Positions 41,396 to 49,340 of a DNA stretch of 64,000 nt are shown here, one piece after another (the stretch's first letter is position 1; every line of letters starts with the position of its first letter). The stretch spans positions 186,001 to 250,000 of the forward strand of contig NZ_CAKAKL010000001.1 in assembly GCF_916619195.1 (NCBI RefSeq), given 5' to 3'. Position numbers and translations under genes: made by a program. The notes below the pieces were generated by a model, which was not told where the DNA came from, made no database searches, and worked only from the letters and a program-made list of their open reading frames with translations. This DNA comes from Inquilinus sp. Marseille-Q2685. GTDB lineage: Bacteria; Pseudomonadota; Alphaproteobacteria; DSM-16000; Inquilinaceae.

Positions 41396-42058
41396 GTGCA
41401 CTTGTCGCGGAGCGGACCATCCCGAGTGGCATCGAAAGGCAGTTCCAGAGCGTCGCGCCGCGATCCCAGGCAGCTCTCGCTGGATCTGGGGCTGCCGCCG
41501 ACGCCCTCGATATCGCCGGACCGGATCTTCTTCGCGATCCTCCCGTCGCCGGCCGACGCCGCCATGATCCGGGCGCGTGCGGAGGCCCTGCGGCTCGATC
41601 TAGGCTTGCGGGGGCGGCCGCGGCCGCCGGAGGTCCTGCACATCTCGCTGCAGTTCGTCGGCTGGTACCAGCCTCCGCCCTTCGCGTCGGTCGACCGGGC
41701 GATGCGCGCCGCCTGGACGATCGAGCTGCCGCGGTTCGAGGTGACGTTCGATCGGGTGACGAGCTTCGGGGCGGGCACGGAGGCCCGGCCGGTCGTGCTC
41801 CGCTGCGCCGAGGGCAGCGCAGCGCTCCTCGACCTCTGCGAGGCTTTCGGTCCGGCAATGGAGGCCGCCGGCCCGCACCGGCGCCGCCCCGGTTCGCCTT
41901 CCGGGCTGCACATGACGATCCTGTACGACCGGAAGGTCGTTCCCGAGGCGATCCTCGACGCGCCGATCACCATCCCGGTGCGCGATTTCGCGCTCGTCCA
42001 CAGCCTCCATGGCGAAAGCCGCTACCTGATCCTCGGCCGTTGGCCGCTGCAAGGGTGA
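41396..42058 (+). CDS. 2'-5' RNA ligase family protein (2H phosphoesterase)
   Basis: About 210-220 residues. The two HxS/Tx motifs that define 2H phosphoesterases are present: LHISLQFVGW and GLHMTILYD. ThpR-type members act as RNA 2',3'-cyclic phosphodiesterases. No ATG is available near the start; GTG 41396 is listed and GTG 41426 is an alternative. The conserved domain begins at about residue 42 (RIFFAILPS). Confidence 0.83.
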   Translation: MHLSRSGPSRVASKGSSRASRRDPRQLSLDLGLPPTPSISPDRIFFAILPSPADAAMIRARAEALRLDLGLRGRPRPPEVLHISLQFVGWYQPPPFASVDRAMRAAWTIELPRFEVTFDRVTSFGAGTEARPVVLRCAEGSAALLDLCEAFGPAMEAAGPHRRRPGSPSGLHMTILYDRKVVPEAILDAPITIPVRDFALVHSLHGESRYLILGRWPLQG

Positions 42059-42123
42059 CGGCCGTATCCGCAGCCCCTATGGTCGGGCCCGTCCGGCAGA
42101 CTCAGCACGAGAGCGGAAGCGAC

Positions 42124-42483
42124 ATGGCGAAGGCGGTCACGATCTACGGCATCAAGAACTGCGACACGATGAAGAAGGCGCGGGCCTGGCTCGACCAGCG
42201 CGGCGTCGCCTATGCCTTCCACGACTACAAGGCGGTCGGGATCGACCGCGCCACGCTCGAAGGCTGGGCGCGCAAGGCCGGCTGGGAGGTGCTACTGAAC
42301 CGGGCCGGCACCACCTTCCGCAAGCTGCCCGACGCCGCTCGCGAAGGGCTGACCGAAGCCGGGGCGATCGGGCTGATGCTCGACCAGCCCTCGATGATCA
42401 AGCGTCCGGTGCTCGACACCGGCGGCACGCTGCTGGTGGGCTTCAAGCCGGAGCAGTATGAGGCGGCGTTCCCGGGGCGCTGA
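42124..42483 (+). CDS. ArsC/Spx-family reductase (YffB-like)
   Basis: 119 residues, thioredoxin-fold. YGIKNCDTMKKARAWLDQRG holds the single conserved cysteine, followed by FHDYKAVGID. RPVLDTGGTLLVGF is the C-terminal signature. It is closer to YffB than to true arsenate reductases, and there are no ars genes nearby, so a role in arsenate detoxification is not implied. Confidence 0.9.
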   Translation: MAKAVTIYGIKNCDTMKKARAWLDQRGVAYAFHDYKAVGIDRATLEGWARKAGWEVLLNRAGTTFRKLPDAAREGLTEAGAIGLMLDQPSMIKRPVLDTGGTLLVGFKPEQYEAAFPGR

Positions 42484-42499
42484 GGCCTCTCGCCGGGCC

Positions 42500-42682
42500 G
42501 AAGGCATTACCGGCGCCTTCGTCTACCAGTTCATCGACACCGGTGCGCCGCATTCGCCGGACCCGCGCCGTGACCTCGACATGGCCGGCTACGGCCTCGT
42601 CCGGGTAGACCGGGCCGGCGCCGGGGACTGGGTGCCGAAACAGGCCTTCCAGGTGATTGCCGACCTCTATGGTCAGGGCTGA
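42500..42682 (+). pseudogene. C-terminal remnant of a glycoside-hydrolase-like protein
   Basis: About 60 codons read GITGAFVYQFIDTGAPHSPD followed by PRRDLDMAGYGLVRV and PKQAFQVIADLYGQ to a stop. This wording resembles the end of (beta/alpha)8-barrel proteins often labelled abortive infection protein or hydrolase in actinobacteria and proteobacteria; that match is from memory. There is no start codon or N-terminal domain, because the arsC-like gene ends just upstream. It is a broken fragment, 52 bases from a palindromic repeat. Confidence 0.6.
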
Positions 42683-42734
42683 GGCTTATATCGGCGAATT
42701 CGTGATCGGGCTCTTCCCTCTCCTGGGAAAGAAC

Positions 42735-42819
42735 CGTCATTGCGAGGAGGCGGGCCGACGAAGCAATCCAGGGGCCGGTGCGAGCGGCCCTGGATTGCTT
42801 CGCTGCGCTCGCAATGACG
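42735..42819. repeat. 85-bp palindromic intergenic repeat, copy 2
   Basis: Same element as at 39158-39241. CGTCATTGCGAGGA leads in, GACGAAGCAATCCAGG ends the left arm, and the right arm GGCCCTGGATTGCTTCGCTG followed by CGCTCGCAATGACG is identical to copy 1. The left arm carries a few changes, so the hairpin is slightly imperfect. It lies between the broken hydrolase fragment and the thioredoxin-like gene. Confidence 0.88.
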
Positions 42820-42839
42820 ATTTTGGGGGCTCGCCGGTA

Positions 42840-43394
42840 TCAGACCGCCCTCCACTTGATCGAGCATCCCATCGACGGCACCTGGCCGGCAGGCGCCTGG
42901 CCGGTCTCGGCGACCTGGAGCATCGCCTCGACCAGCTCGCGCCGCGCATGCGGCGGGGGCGGTGTGGTCCGGCCCTCGTCCAGCCGGCCGCGATATTTCA
43001 GCCGCCGGTGCGAGTCATAGCCGAAATAGTCCGGGGTGCAGACGGCGCCATAGGCCCGCGCCACCGACTGGTCCTCGTCGTGCAGATAGGGGAAGGGCAG
43101 GTCGTGCGCCTCGTCGAAGGCCTTCATCTTCTCGAAGCTGTCCTCCGGATAGGCGGCGGCGTCGTTGGAGCAGATCGCGGCGACGCCGATGCCCTCGGAC
43201 AGCAGCGTCATGGCGTCGTCCACCAGCCGGTCGATCACCGCCTTCACATAGGGGCAGTGGTTGCAGATGAAGACGATCACCGTGCCGCGCGGCCCGGCGA
43301 CGTCGTCCAGCGAATAGGTCCGGCCGTCGGTGGCGGGCAGGCGGAAATCGGGGGCCGGCAGGTCGAGCTCGAGGGGCGGGGGCGTGGCGGCCAT
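42840..43394 (-). CDS. Thioredoxin-fold protein (AhpC/TSA-like)
   Basis: 184 residues. APDFRLPATDGRTYSLDDVA is the peroxiredoxin-like start and VIVFICNHCPYVKAVIDRL holds a CxxC-type pair (NHCPYV with an upstream Cys). CTPDYFGYDSHRRLKYRGRL follows. This is the small alkyl-hydroperoxide-reductase-like family common in proteobacteria. The ATG at 43394 has GAAGG nine bases upstream; ATG 43403 would add three residues. Confidence 0.88.
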   Translation of the reverse strand: MAATPPPLELDLPAPDFRLPATDGRTYSLDDVAGPRGTVIVFICNHCPYVKAVIDRLVDDAMTLLSEGIGVAAICSNDAAAYPEDSFEKMKAFDEAHDLPFPYLHDEDQSVARAYGAVCTPDYFGYDSHRRLKYRGRLDEGRTTPPPPHARRELVEAMLQVAETGQAPAGQVPSMGCSIKWRAV

Positions 43395-43448
43395 GGCGCG
43401 CATCCTTCGCTGCGGGATCCGGTTTCCAGTCTACCCGCAACCAGGCGC

Positions 43449-44507
43449 TCAGTTCCAAGCGCAGATGCCCAGCGTTGCGCCCTTCGCCAGCAGCGCCCGG
43501 GCGTCCGCCTCAGGCACCGCCTGCGACTTGCCGTCGGCGCACAGCACGGTCAGCTCGGCATGGCCGGCCACGTCCAGCAGCAGCTGGTCCCAGTGCCGGT
43601 ACTGCACGTCATGGCCTTCGCCCTCATAGATCCGGGCCTTGCGCAGGTTCGGGAACTGCGACTGCCAGTACTGCGCCTGGTCGAGCGGGACCGATGCGTC
43701 GGCGGTGCCGTGATAGACATAGGCCGGCACCTGGACCTTCGAGACATCGGCCTTCGGCCCGGTGCAGTAGCGGCGGTATTCGGCCACCTGGCCGCGCAGG
43801 TCGCCCATCTGGCCGCGGATGAAATAGGTGCGCGCGCCCTCTTCATAGGCCCGGTCGGCGAAGCCCGGGATCCTGCGGGTCGGGCTGGTCTCCGGATAGG
43901 CCCACCAAGCCTCCGGGTTCTGCGCCACCTTCATCGTCTCGGCCAGCTCCGCGTCTGACATCTTGCAGGGCTTGCGCTCCGGCCCGAAGCCGGAGGTCGC
44001 GGCCAGGAAGTGCAGCGAGATCAGCCGGTCCGGCATCTCTGCCGCGATCTCAGCCAGATACGGCCCGCCGCCGGAGATCGCCAGGGCGGCGGCCTGCCGG
44101 ATGCCGAGATGGTGCAGCACGGCGCGGACCTCCATCGCATAGTCCTTGGTGGTCCAGCCCGGCCGGAACTCGGTGTCGCCAAAGCCGTTGCGCTCGACGC
44201 TGATGAAGCGGAGCTTCAGCTTGGTGCGCAGGCTGCGCAGATATTCTGTCATGCCGAAGGCCCGGGCGCTGGTGCCGGTGCCGCTGACATAGAGCACCGG
44301 CCGCCAGCCGGGCTCGCCCTCGTCGATGTAATGCACCACACGGCCGTCCGGCAGCGTCAGCGCCTGCACCGCCGGTCCCATCGGATCGAAGGCAGTCTGC
44401 AGATCGGCGAGATCCGAAGCCGGCACCGTCGGCGCCGGGTCGGCGGCGAGAACGGGAGGGCCGGAGAGCGCCAGGACGGCCATGGCGGCCAGCATCGTCG
44501 ATCGCAT
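43449..44507 (-). CDS. Secreted alpha/beta hydrolase
   Basis: 352 residues. A signal peptide covers residues 1-20 (LAAMAVLALSGPPVLAADP). The alpha/beta-hydrolase core has the nucleophile elbow ALAISGGGPYLAEIA, an acid region VYHGTADASVPLDQA and the histidine in YEGEGHDVQYRHWD. The substrate is unknown. GGGGGAG five bases before the ATG at 44507 sets the start. It stands apart from the GNAT gene behind it. Confidence 0.87.
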   Translation of the reverse strand: MRSTMLAAMAVLALSGPPVLAADPAPTVPASDLADLQTAFDPMGPAVQALTLPDGRVVHYIDEGEPGWRPVLYVSGTGTSARAFGMTEYLRSLRTKLKLRFISVERNGFGDTEFRPGWTTKDYAMEVRAVLHHLGIRQAAALAISGGGPYLAEIAAEMPDRLISLHFLAATSGFGPERKPCKMSDAELAETMKVAQNPEAWWAYPETSPTRRIPGFADRAYEEGARTYFIRGQMGDLRGQVAEYRRYCTGPKADVSKVQVPAYVYHGTADASVPLDQAQYWQSQFPNLRKARIYEGEGHDVQYRHWDQLLLDVAGHAELTVLCADGKSQAVPEADARALLAKGATLGICAWN

Positions 44508-44592
44508 CGCGCTCTCCCCCTGGTTTTGTCCCACTCTAGGGTCGGAGAGCCCGCGGATTTGACCGCATCCGCCATCGGCCTGACGGAAGCCG

Positions 44593-45165
44593 CTAACCCG
44601 ACACCCTCAGCCGCATGACATGCCGCCGGCTGCCGGCCCGGCCGATCTCGGTGAAGCCGGCCCGGGCGAAGGCCCGGACGAAGCCCATGAAGCGGTAGCT
44701 GGGCGAGTCCGGATCGACCGGATACGCCTCGACCACCGTGGCGCCCTGGGCCCGCGCATGCTCCACCGCCGCCGCGATCAGCCGGTCGGCCAAGCCCTGG
44801 CCGCGCAGCGGGCGGGGCACGAACATGCAGGCGAGGGACCAGACCCGCTCTCCGTCCTCGGGGCCGCCGAGCGGACGATAGCTCTCGCGCGGGGCGATCG
44901 AGCACCAGGCCACCGGCTCGCCGTCGCAATAGCCCAGGATGCCGATCGGCACGCCGGCCCGCACCCGCGCATGCAGCGCCGCCTTGCGGCCGGCGCTATC
45001 GAGCCCGACCTCCTGCGGCGTCGCGCGCCAGGCCATGCACCAGCACCATTTCGGCCCGCCGCGGCTTTCGAACAGCCGCTCGAAATCGGGCCAGCGCGCC
45101 GCGTCGACCGGATGGAAGGCGAGGGCGGGCGCCGGTTGCCGGGCGGCGCCGGTCACATGTGCCAC
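44593..45165 (-). CDS. GNAT family N-acetyltransferase
   Basis: 190 residues. The acetyl-CoA site is in LACMFVPRPLRGQGLADRLI, with RFMGFVRAFARAGFTEIGR near the C-terminus. The start is GTG at 45165 or 45156; both lie around the stop of the acyl-carrier-like gene, so the two are translationally coupled. It is the last of three overlapping minus-strand genes. The substrate is unknown. Confidence 0.86.
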   Translation of the reverse strand: MAHVTGAARQPAPALAFHPVDAARWPDFERLFESRGGPKWCWCMAWRATPQEVGLDSAGRKAALHARVRAGVPIGILGYCDGEPVAWCSIAPRESYRPLGGPEDGERVWSLACMFVPRPLRGQGLADRLIAAAVEHARAQGATVVEAYPVDPDSPSYRFMGFVRAFARAGFTEIGRAGSRRHVMRLRVSG

Positions 45166-45425
45166 CCGTGCTTCGGGTCGGCCGTCGCCGGGTCGTAATG
45201 CTGGTCGACCAGATCGATCAGCGAGCGGACGGTGAAGACCGAGGCCAGGTCGTCGCGCGGGATCTCCGCGCCCAGCCCCTGCTCGATGTCCCAGGCCAGC
45301 CGCGTCACGTCCGCGGGGCCGAGCCCGAGATCCTCCAGCAGCCGGTCCTCCGGCGCGACAGCGCGGCCGGCCGCGGCGCCCAGCACCCGCAGCACCTCGG
45401 CCTCGACCCGGTCGCGCCCGCTCAT
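45153..45425 (-). CDS. Acyl-carrier-protein-like protein lacking the carrier serine
   Basis: 90 residues. The four-helix ACP pattern is clear: VEAEVLRVLGAAAGR, LLEDLGLGPADVTRLAWDIE, AEIPRDDLASVFTVRSLIDL. Aligned to ACP, the DSL motif that carries phosphopantetheine is replaced by GPA, so the attachment serine is missing. It could be a docking or regulatory protein and not a carrier. It overlaps the flavoprotein gene upstream (ATGA) and the GNAT gene downstream. Confidence 0.75.
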   Translation of the reverse strand: MSGRDRVEAEVLRVLGAAAGRAVAPEDRLLEDLGLGPADVTRLAWDIEQGLGAEIPRDDLASVFTVRSLIDLVDQHYDPATADPKHGWHM

Positions 45426-46798
45426 GAGGCAGGCTCCAGTGAGCCGAGCAGGGTCGGCAGCAGCTCGGAGACGGTGGGGTGGATCGGCATCGACCGCTGC
45501 AGCACGTCGCAGGGCGCCTTGGCGGTCATCAGGTCCAAGAGTCCGTGCACCACCTCGTCGCCGCCGGTGCCGAGGATGGCGGCGCCCAGGATCTGCCGCG
45601 TGCCGGCATCGACCACGACCTTCATGAAGCCCTCGGTCTCGCCCTTCTCGACGGCCCGGCCGACCCGGGTCATCGGCCGCTTGGCGACCAGGATGCGGCG
45701 GCCGGAGCGGCGCGCCTCTGCCTCGGTCATGCCGGCGCGGCCCAGCGGCGGGTCGGTGTAGAGGGCATAGGCCGGGATCCGGTCGCTGACGCGGCGGTTG
45801 TCGCCGTCCAGCAGGTTGGCGGCGACGATCTCGAAATCGTTGTAGGCGGTGTGGGTGAAGGCGCCGCGGCCGTTGCAGTCTCCCAGCGCCCAGATGCCGG
45901 GGACGCTGGTCTGCAGCGTGTCGTCGACGGTGATGTAGCCGCGCTCGTCGGTGGTGACGCCCGCGGCCTCCAGCCCCAGATCGTGGGTGTTCGGCCGGCG
46001 CCCGACCGCCAGCAGCAGATGCGACCCTTCGACCACCGGCGCGCCGGCGGTGCAGTCGACCGTCACCGCCACGCCGTCGCCCTGCCGCGCCACGCTCAGG
46101 CATGTGGCGTTGGTGCGGAGGACGATGCCTTCCTTCTCCAGGAAGCCGGCGATGGTATCGGAGACGTCCTCGTCCTCACGGCCGATCAGCCTCGGACCCA
46201 TCTCGATCACCGTCACCCGGGACCCGAAGCGGCGGAACATCTGGCCGAACTCCAGCCCGATATACGACCCGCCGACGATCACCAGATGCTCCGGCAGCGT
46301 GTCCAGGTCCATCATCGTGCTGTTGGTCAGGAACGGCACGTCCCTGATCCCCGGCATCGGCGGCACCGCGGCCCGGCCGCCGACATTCAGGAAGATCCGG
46401 TCGGCGGTCAGGGTCTCGTCGCCGACCTGGACGCTGCGCGGCCCGGTCAGCCGGGCGTGGCCCTGGATCACGGTGCAGTTCTCCATCCCGCGCACCCAGC
46501 TCTCGACCCCGACGCGAGATTTGCCGGAGACGGCGTCCTTGCGCGCCTTGACCTGCTTCATGTCGACCCGCGGCGGGCCGGGCAGGACGCCGCCGAATTC
46601 GGCGGCGCGCTGCGCCATCCGGGCGGCATAGGCGCTGGCGACCATGGTCTTGGTCGGGATGCAGCCGGTGTTGACGCAGGTGCCGCCGAACCGCGCGCGC
46701 TCGATGATGGCGACACGCTGCCCGGCCCGGCTCAGCCGGTCCGCCAGCGCCGGCCCGGCCTGGCCCGTGCCGATGATGATCGCATCGTAGCTGGTCAT
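45422..46798 (-). CDS. FAD-dependent pyridine nucleotide-disulfide oxidoreductase, mercuric-reductase-like
   Basis: 458 residues. The FAD site is YDAIIIGTGQAGPALADRLS, the redox-active cysteines are in GGTCVNTGCIPTKT, the NAD(P) site is LVIVGGSYIGLEFGQMF, and the C-terminal dimer domain has MPIHPTVSELLPTLL. There is no N-terminal metal-binding domain and no mer genes nearby. It is thus an Lpd/MerA-type enzyme of unknown partner. GGGAGG precedes the ATG at 46798. Confidence 0.9.
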   Translation of the reverse strand: MTSYDAIIIGTGQAGPALADRLSRAGQRVAIIERARFGGTCVNTGCIPTKTMVASAYAARMAQRAAEFGGVLPGPPRVDMKQVKARKDAVSGKSRVGVESWVRGMENCTVIQGHARLTGPRSVQVGDETLTADRIFLNVGGRAAVPPMPGIRDVPFLTNSTMMDLDTLPEHLVIVGGSYIGLEFGQMFRRFGSRVTVIEMGPRLIGREDEDVSDTIAGFLEKEGIVLRTNATCLSVARQGDGVAVTVDCTAGAPVVEGSHLLLAVGRRPNTHDLGLEAAGVTTDERGYITVDDTLQTSVPGIWALGDCNGRGAFTHTAYNDFEIVAANLLDGDNRRVSDRIPAYALYTDPPLGRAGMTEAEARRSGRRILVAKRPMTRVGRAVEKGETEGFMKVVVDAGTRQILGAAILGTGGDEVVHGLLDLMTAKAPCDVLQRSMPIHPTVSELLPTLLGSLEPAS

Positions 46799-46944
46799 CG
46801 CCGCCTCCCTGTTGCGAGGGGAGAGGATAGCGCATCCGGCGACCGGGGACGGGATCTCTCGTGCCGCCGGCCGATATTGAATTTTTATGACGATCCGTGG
46901 CGTTTCGCTATGATGTGTGCGCCCACGAGCGAAGGAGGCATGCC

Positions 46945-47046
46945 ATGGCCAAGGGTCAAATGCGCAAGCCGAAGGAAGCCAAGAAGCCGAAGAAGGACGC
47001 CGCCCTGAAGAAGGGCGCCGCGGCCTCGGCGACGAAGAAGGCCTGA
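46945..47046 (+). CDS. 33-residue lysine-rich conserved small protein
   Basis: The ATG at 46945 has GAAGGAGG about seven bases upstream and encodes MAKGQMRKPKEAKKPKKD followed by a Lys/Ala tail ending SATKKA. About a third of the residues are lysine. Small proteins starting MAKGQMRSNKE or similar are widespread in alphaproteobacteria; their function is unknown and nucleic-acid or ribosome binding would be a guess. It is single, between the flavoprotein gene (divergent) and meaB (convergent). Confidence 0.72.
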   Translation: MAKGQMRKPKEAKKPKKDAALKKGAAASATKKA

Positions 47047-47098
47047 ACCCGGCGCCGGCCGGGTCCCTTTCGAGAGACCTGGCCGGCACGGGCTTCGT

Positions 47099-48073
47099 TC
47101 ATCCCGTCAGGAACCGCTCCAGCAGCCGTCGCGCCGCGGCGGTGGGCAGCAGGCGGCCGGCGGCGACCTCAGCCTCCAGCCCGGGCAGCGCCTCGGCCAC
47201 CGCGGGGTGACCGCGCAGCGCGTCCAGCAGGCCGTCGCCCAGCTCGCGCCACAGCCAGGTGCGGGCCTGCTCGGCGCGGCGCTCGGCCAGGGCCTCGCCC
47301 ATCTGCGCGCGGAACTTGTCGATCGTGTCCCACACCGTGTCGATGCCACGGTTCTCCAGCGCCGAGCATTGCAGCACCGGCGGGGTCCAGCCGCCGGTGC
47401 CGCGCAGCAGGGCCAAAGCGTGGCGGTATTCGGCGGCCGCGTGGTTGGCGGCGCCCTTCTGGTCGCCGTCGGCCTTGTTCACCACCAGGATGTCGGCGAC
47501 CTCGACGATGCCGCGCTTGATGCCCTGTAGCTCGTCGCCGGCGCCGGGCAGCAGCAGCAGCAGGAACACGTCGACCATCTGCGCCACCGCGGTCTCGGAC
47601 TGGCCGACGCCGACGGTCTCGACGATCACCACGTCGTAGCCGGCGGCCTCGCACAGCAGCAGGGTCTCGCGCGTCCGTCGCGCCACCCCGCCCAGCGTGG
47701 CGCCGGCCGGGGAGGGGCGGATGAAGGCGGCGGGGTCGCGGGTCAGCAGCTCCATCCGCGTCTTGTCGCCGAGGATCGAGCCGCCGGAACGCTGCGAGGA
47801 CGGGTCCACCGCCAGCACCGCAACGCGATGGCCCCGGCCGGTCAGGTGCAGGCCGAAGGCCTCGATGAAGGTCGACTTGCCGACACCGGGCGGGCCGGAG
47901 ATGCCGATGCGCACGGCGCCGCCGGCGGCGGGCGCCAGAGCCTCCAAGAGCGCCTCGGCGCGCTCGCGATGATCGGCGCGGCGGGATTCGACCAGGGTGA
48001 TGGCGCGGGCCAGGGCCCGGCGGTCGCCGCCCCGGATCTGCGTCGCCATGCCCTCGACCGTCTCCGCCGTCAC
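47099..48073 (-). CDS. meaB: Methylmalonyl-CoA mutase-associated GTPase MeaB
   Basis: 324 residues, a G3E-type GTPase that protects and reloads B12-dependent methylmalonyl-CoA mutase. The P-loop is [18 protein letters not shown], followed by [30 protein letters not shown] and the NKAD guanine motif. It is often annotated ArgK. GTG 48073 with GAGGGA seven bases upstream is taken as start; an ATG further up at 48151 would add an unlike leader. It links to mce at 10.9 kb. Confidence 0.92.
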   Translation of the reverse strand: MTAETVEGMATQIRGGDRRALARAITLVESRRADHRERAEALLEALAPAAGGAVRIGISGPPGVGKSTFIEAFGLHLTGRGHRVAVLAVDPSSQRSGGSILGDKTRMELLTRDPAAFIRPSPAGATLGGVARRTRETLLLCEAAGYDVVIVETVGVGQSETAVAQMVDVFLLLLLPGAGDELQGIKRGIVEVADILVVNKADGDQKGAANHAAAEYRHALALLRGTGGWTPPVLQCSALENRGIDTVWDTIDKFRAQMGEALAERRAEQARTWLWRELGDGLLDALRGHPAVAEALPGLEAEVAAGRLLPTAAARRLLERFLTG

Positions 48074-48131
48074 CCGCAATCCCTCGCGCTGATTCTGCGT
48101 CGGGAAGGCTAGGCGATTTGGCCGGGCGTGC

Positions 48132-48263
48132 CTATTCGGAGGACGGATCATCCAGGGCGCCCGCCCAGCGCAGCGTCAGCCAGAAGACCAGCGCTCCCCG
48201 CGGCGCCGAGACCGCCGTACCGGCCGCACCGAGAAGAGTGGCCCCAATCCAGGCGAACGGCAT
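48132..48263 (-). CDS. 43-residue small membrane protein
   Basis: The reading frame starts [18 protein letters not shown] and has one to two hydrophobic segments ([13 protein letters not shown]), ending DDPSSE. An excellent ribosome site, GGGAGGAAGG, lies three bases before the ATG at 48263. It follows the desaturase gene by 26 bases on the same strand and is presumably co-transcribed and co-regulated. No family recognised. Confidence 0.55.
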   Translation of the reverse strand: MPFAWIGATLLGAAGTAVSAPRGALVFWLTLRWAGALDDPSSE

Positions 48264-48289
48264 GACCTTCCTCCCATCGTGAGATCTGC

Positions 48290-49207
48290 TCAGATCGCTG
48301 CCTGTACCGGCTCCACCCGCCGTAGCCCTGGCCGTGGCGGCAGGTCGGCGGGCTGCTTCAAATCCCGGACCAGGCCGAGTCGCTCCAGCCCACGCAGCAG
48401 CCACCAGCCGGGATCGGCCTGGCCGCGCTCGACGCCCAGGCGCGCCGAGTCCGGGAAGGCGTGGTGGTTGCCGTGCCAGGACTCGCCGAAGGTGACGAGG
48501 CTGCACCAGCGGATGTTGTAGCCCTGCACCGCCACGCCCTCGACCCGCCACCCCTGGTCGCCCCGGCGAGGGGCGAAAGGGCCGCCCAGCCAGTGCCCGG
48601 TCAGCGACACCGCCACTCGCATCGGCACGCCCCAGACCAGCCAGGGCAGGCCGCCGAGGCTCCAGAACAGCAGGGCCCAGGGCAGCTGCTGCAGCATCCA
48701 GCTGCGCTCCAGGACCCGGTAGAAGCGGTCCCGCAGCACCCGTGTCTCCGGCGCGAAAAGGGGCGGGCGGTCGAGCACCAGCCGGCAGTGCATCTGCCAC
48801 CAGGCGTCGCGCAGCATCCCGGCCCGATGGGCGTGCAGGTCGTGGCACTCCGCCTGGCGCTGCGCCCAGTCGCGGGTGTCGTGCAGCCGCATCATGCCGA
48901 TCGGCCCGGCCATGCCGACCAGCGTGCCGAGATAGACCAGCACATGCTCGAGCCACAGCGGCGCCGAGAAGCTGCGATGGATCAGCAGCCGGTGCATGCC
49001 GACGGAATGGCCGGCGCAGATGGTGACGGCGGTGGTGGCGACGAACAGCGCCACGGCGCCCCAACTGCTGGCGAAGGGGGCGAGGCCGAGCGCTGCGGCG
49101 GTCATGCCGCCGGTCCACAGCGACCGCGCCGGGGCCCATTGCACCCGGCCGTGCACGGCGCTTGTCCCGGGATCGGCGATCATCCGGGCGGTGGAGACGC
49201 AAGCCAT
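48290..49207 (-). CDS. Membrane fatty-acid (acyl-CoA-type) desaturase
   Basis: 305 residues, integral-membrane di-iron desaturase-like. Histidine boxes: GMHRLLIHRSF (H-x4-H), MMRLHDTRDWAQRQAECHDL in the second box region, where the usual HxxHH is not strict, and ESWHGNHHAFPDS (HxxHH). Three to four hydrophobic segments surround them. It would introduce a double bond into acyl chains. It is divergent from an ArsR-type repressor, with two palindromic sites between them. Confidence 0.85.
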   Translation of the reverse strand: MACVSTARMIADPGTSAVHGRVQWAPARSLWTGGMTAAALGLAPFASSWGAVALFVATTAVTICAGHSVGMHRLLIHRSFSAPLWLEHVLVYLGTLVGMAGPIGMMRLHDTRDWAQRQAECHDLHAHRAGMLRDAWWQMHCRLVLDRPPLFAPETRVLRDRFYRVLERSWMLQQLPWALLFWSLGGLPWLVWGVPMRVAVSLTGHWLGGPFAPRRGDQGWRVEGVAVQGYNIRWCSLVTFGESWHGNHHAFPDSARLGVERGQADPGWWLLRGLERLGLVRDLKQPADLPPRPGLRRVEPVQAAI

Positions 49208-49247
49208 CGGATCCTCCTGCAGGGTTGCGCCGTGCGGCGAGGTTCTG

Positions 49248-49267
49248 TATTTAGGTATTTACCTAAC
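49248..49267. promoter_or_regulatory. Probable repressor operator 1 (desaturase side)
   Basis: TATTTAGGTATTTACCTAAC contains the perfect palindrome TTAGGT-ATTT-ACCTAA. It lies 41 bases upstream of the desaturase start. A near copy in reverse orientation is at 49292-49311. Such AT-rich palindromes do not occur elsewhere in the window. Confidence 0.7.
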
Positions 49268-49291
49268 TATGCGACGGCGGATCTGTCAATG

Positions 49292-49311
49292 GTTAGTTAA
49301 ATGCCTAAATA
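49292..49311. promoter_or_regulatory. Probable repressor operator 2 (regulator side)
   Basis: Reverse complement TATTTAGGCATTTAACTAAC matches operator 1 at 18 of 20 positions, centres 44 bp apart. It lies 30 bases upstream of the ArsR-type gene, suited for autoregulation. The paired arrangement suggests one repressor controls both divergent promoters. Confidence 0.7.
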
Positions 49312-49340
49312 ACTCGCCGGTCCGGCCGGCAGGATGAGTC

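Noticed and set aside
39158-42819. The paired palindromes as CRISPR or transposon ends
   Set aside because: Only two copies with no regular spacers, no transposase between them and no target-site duplication seen.
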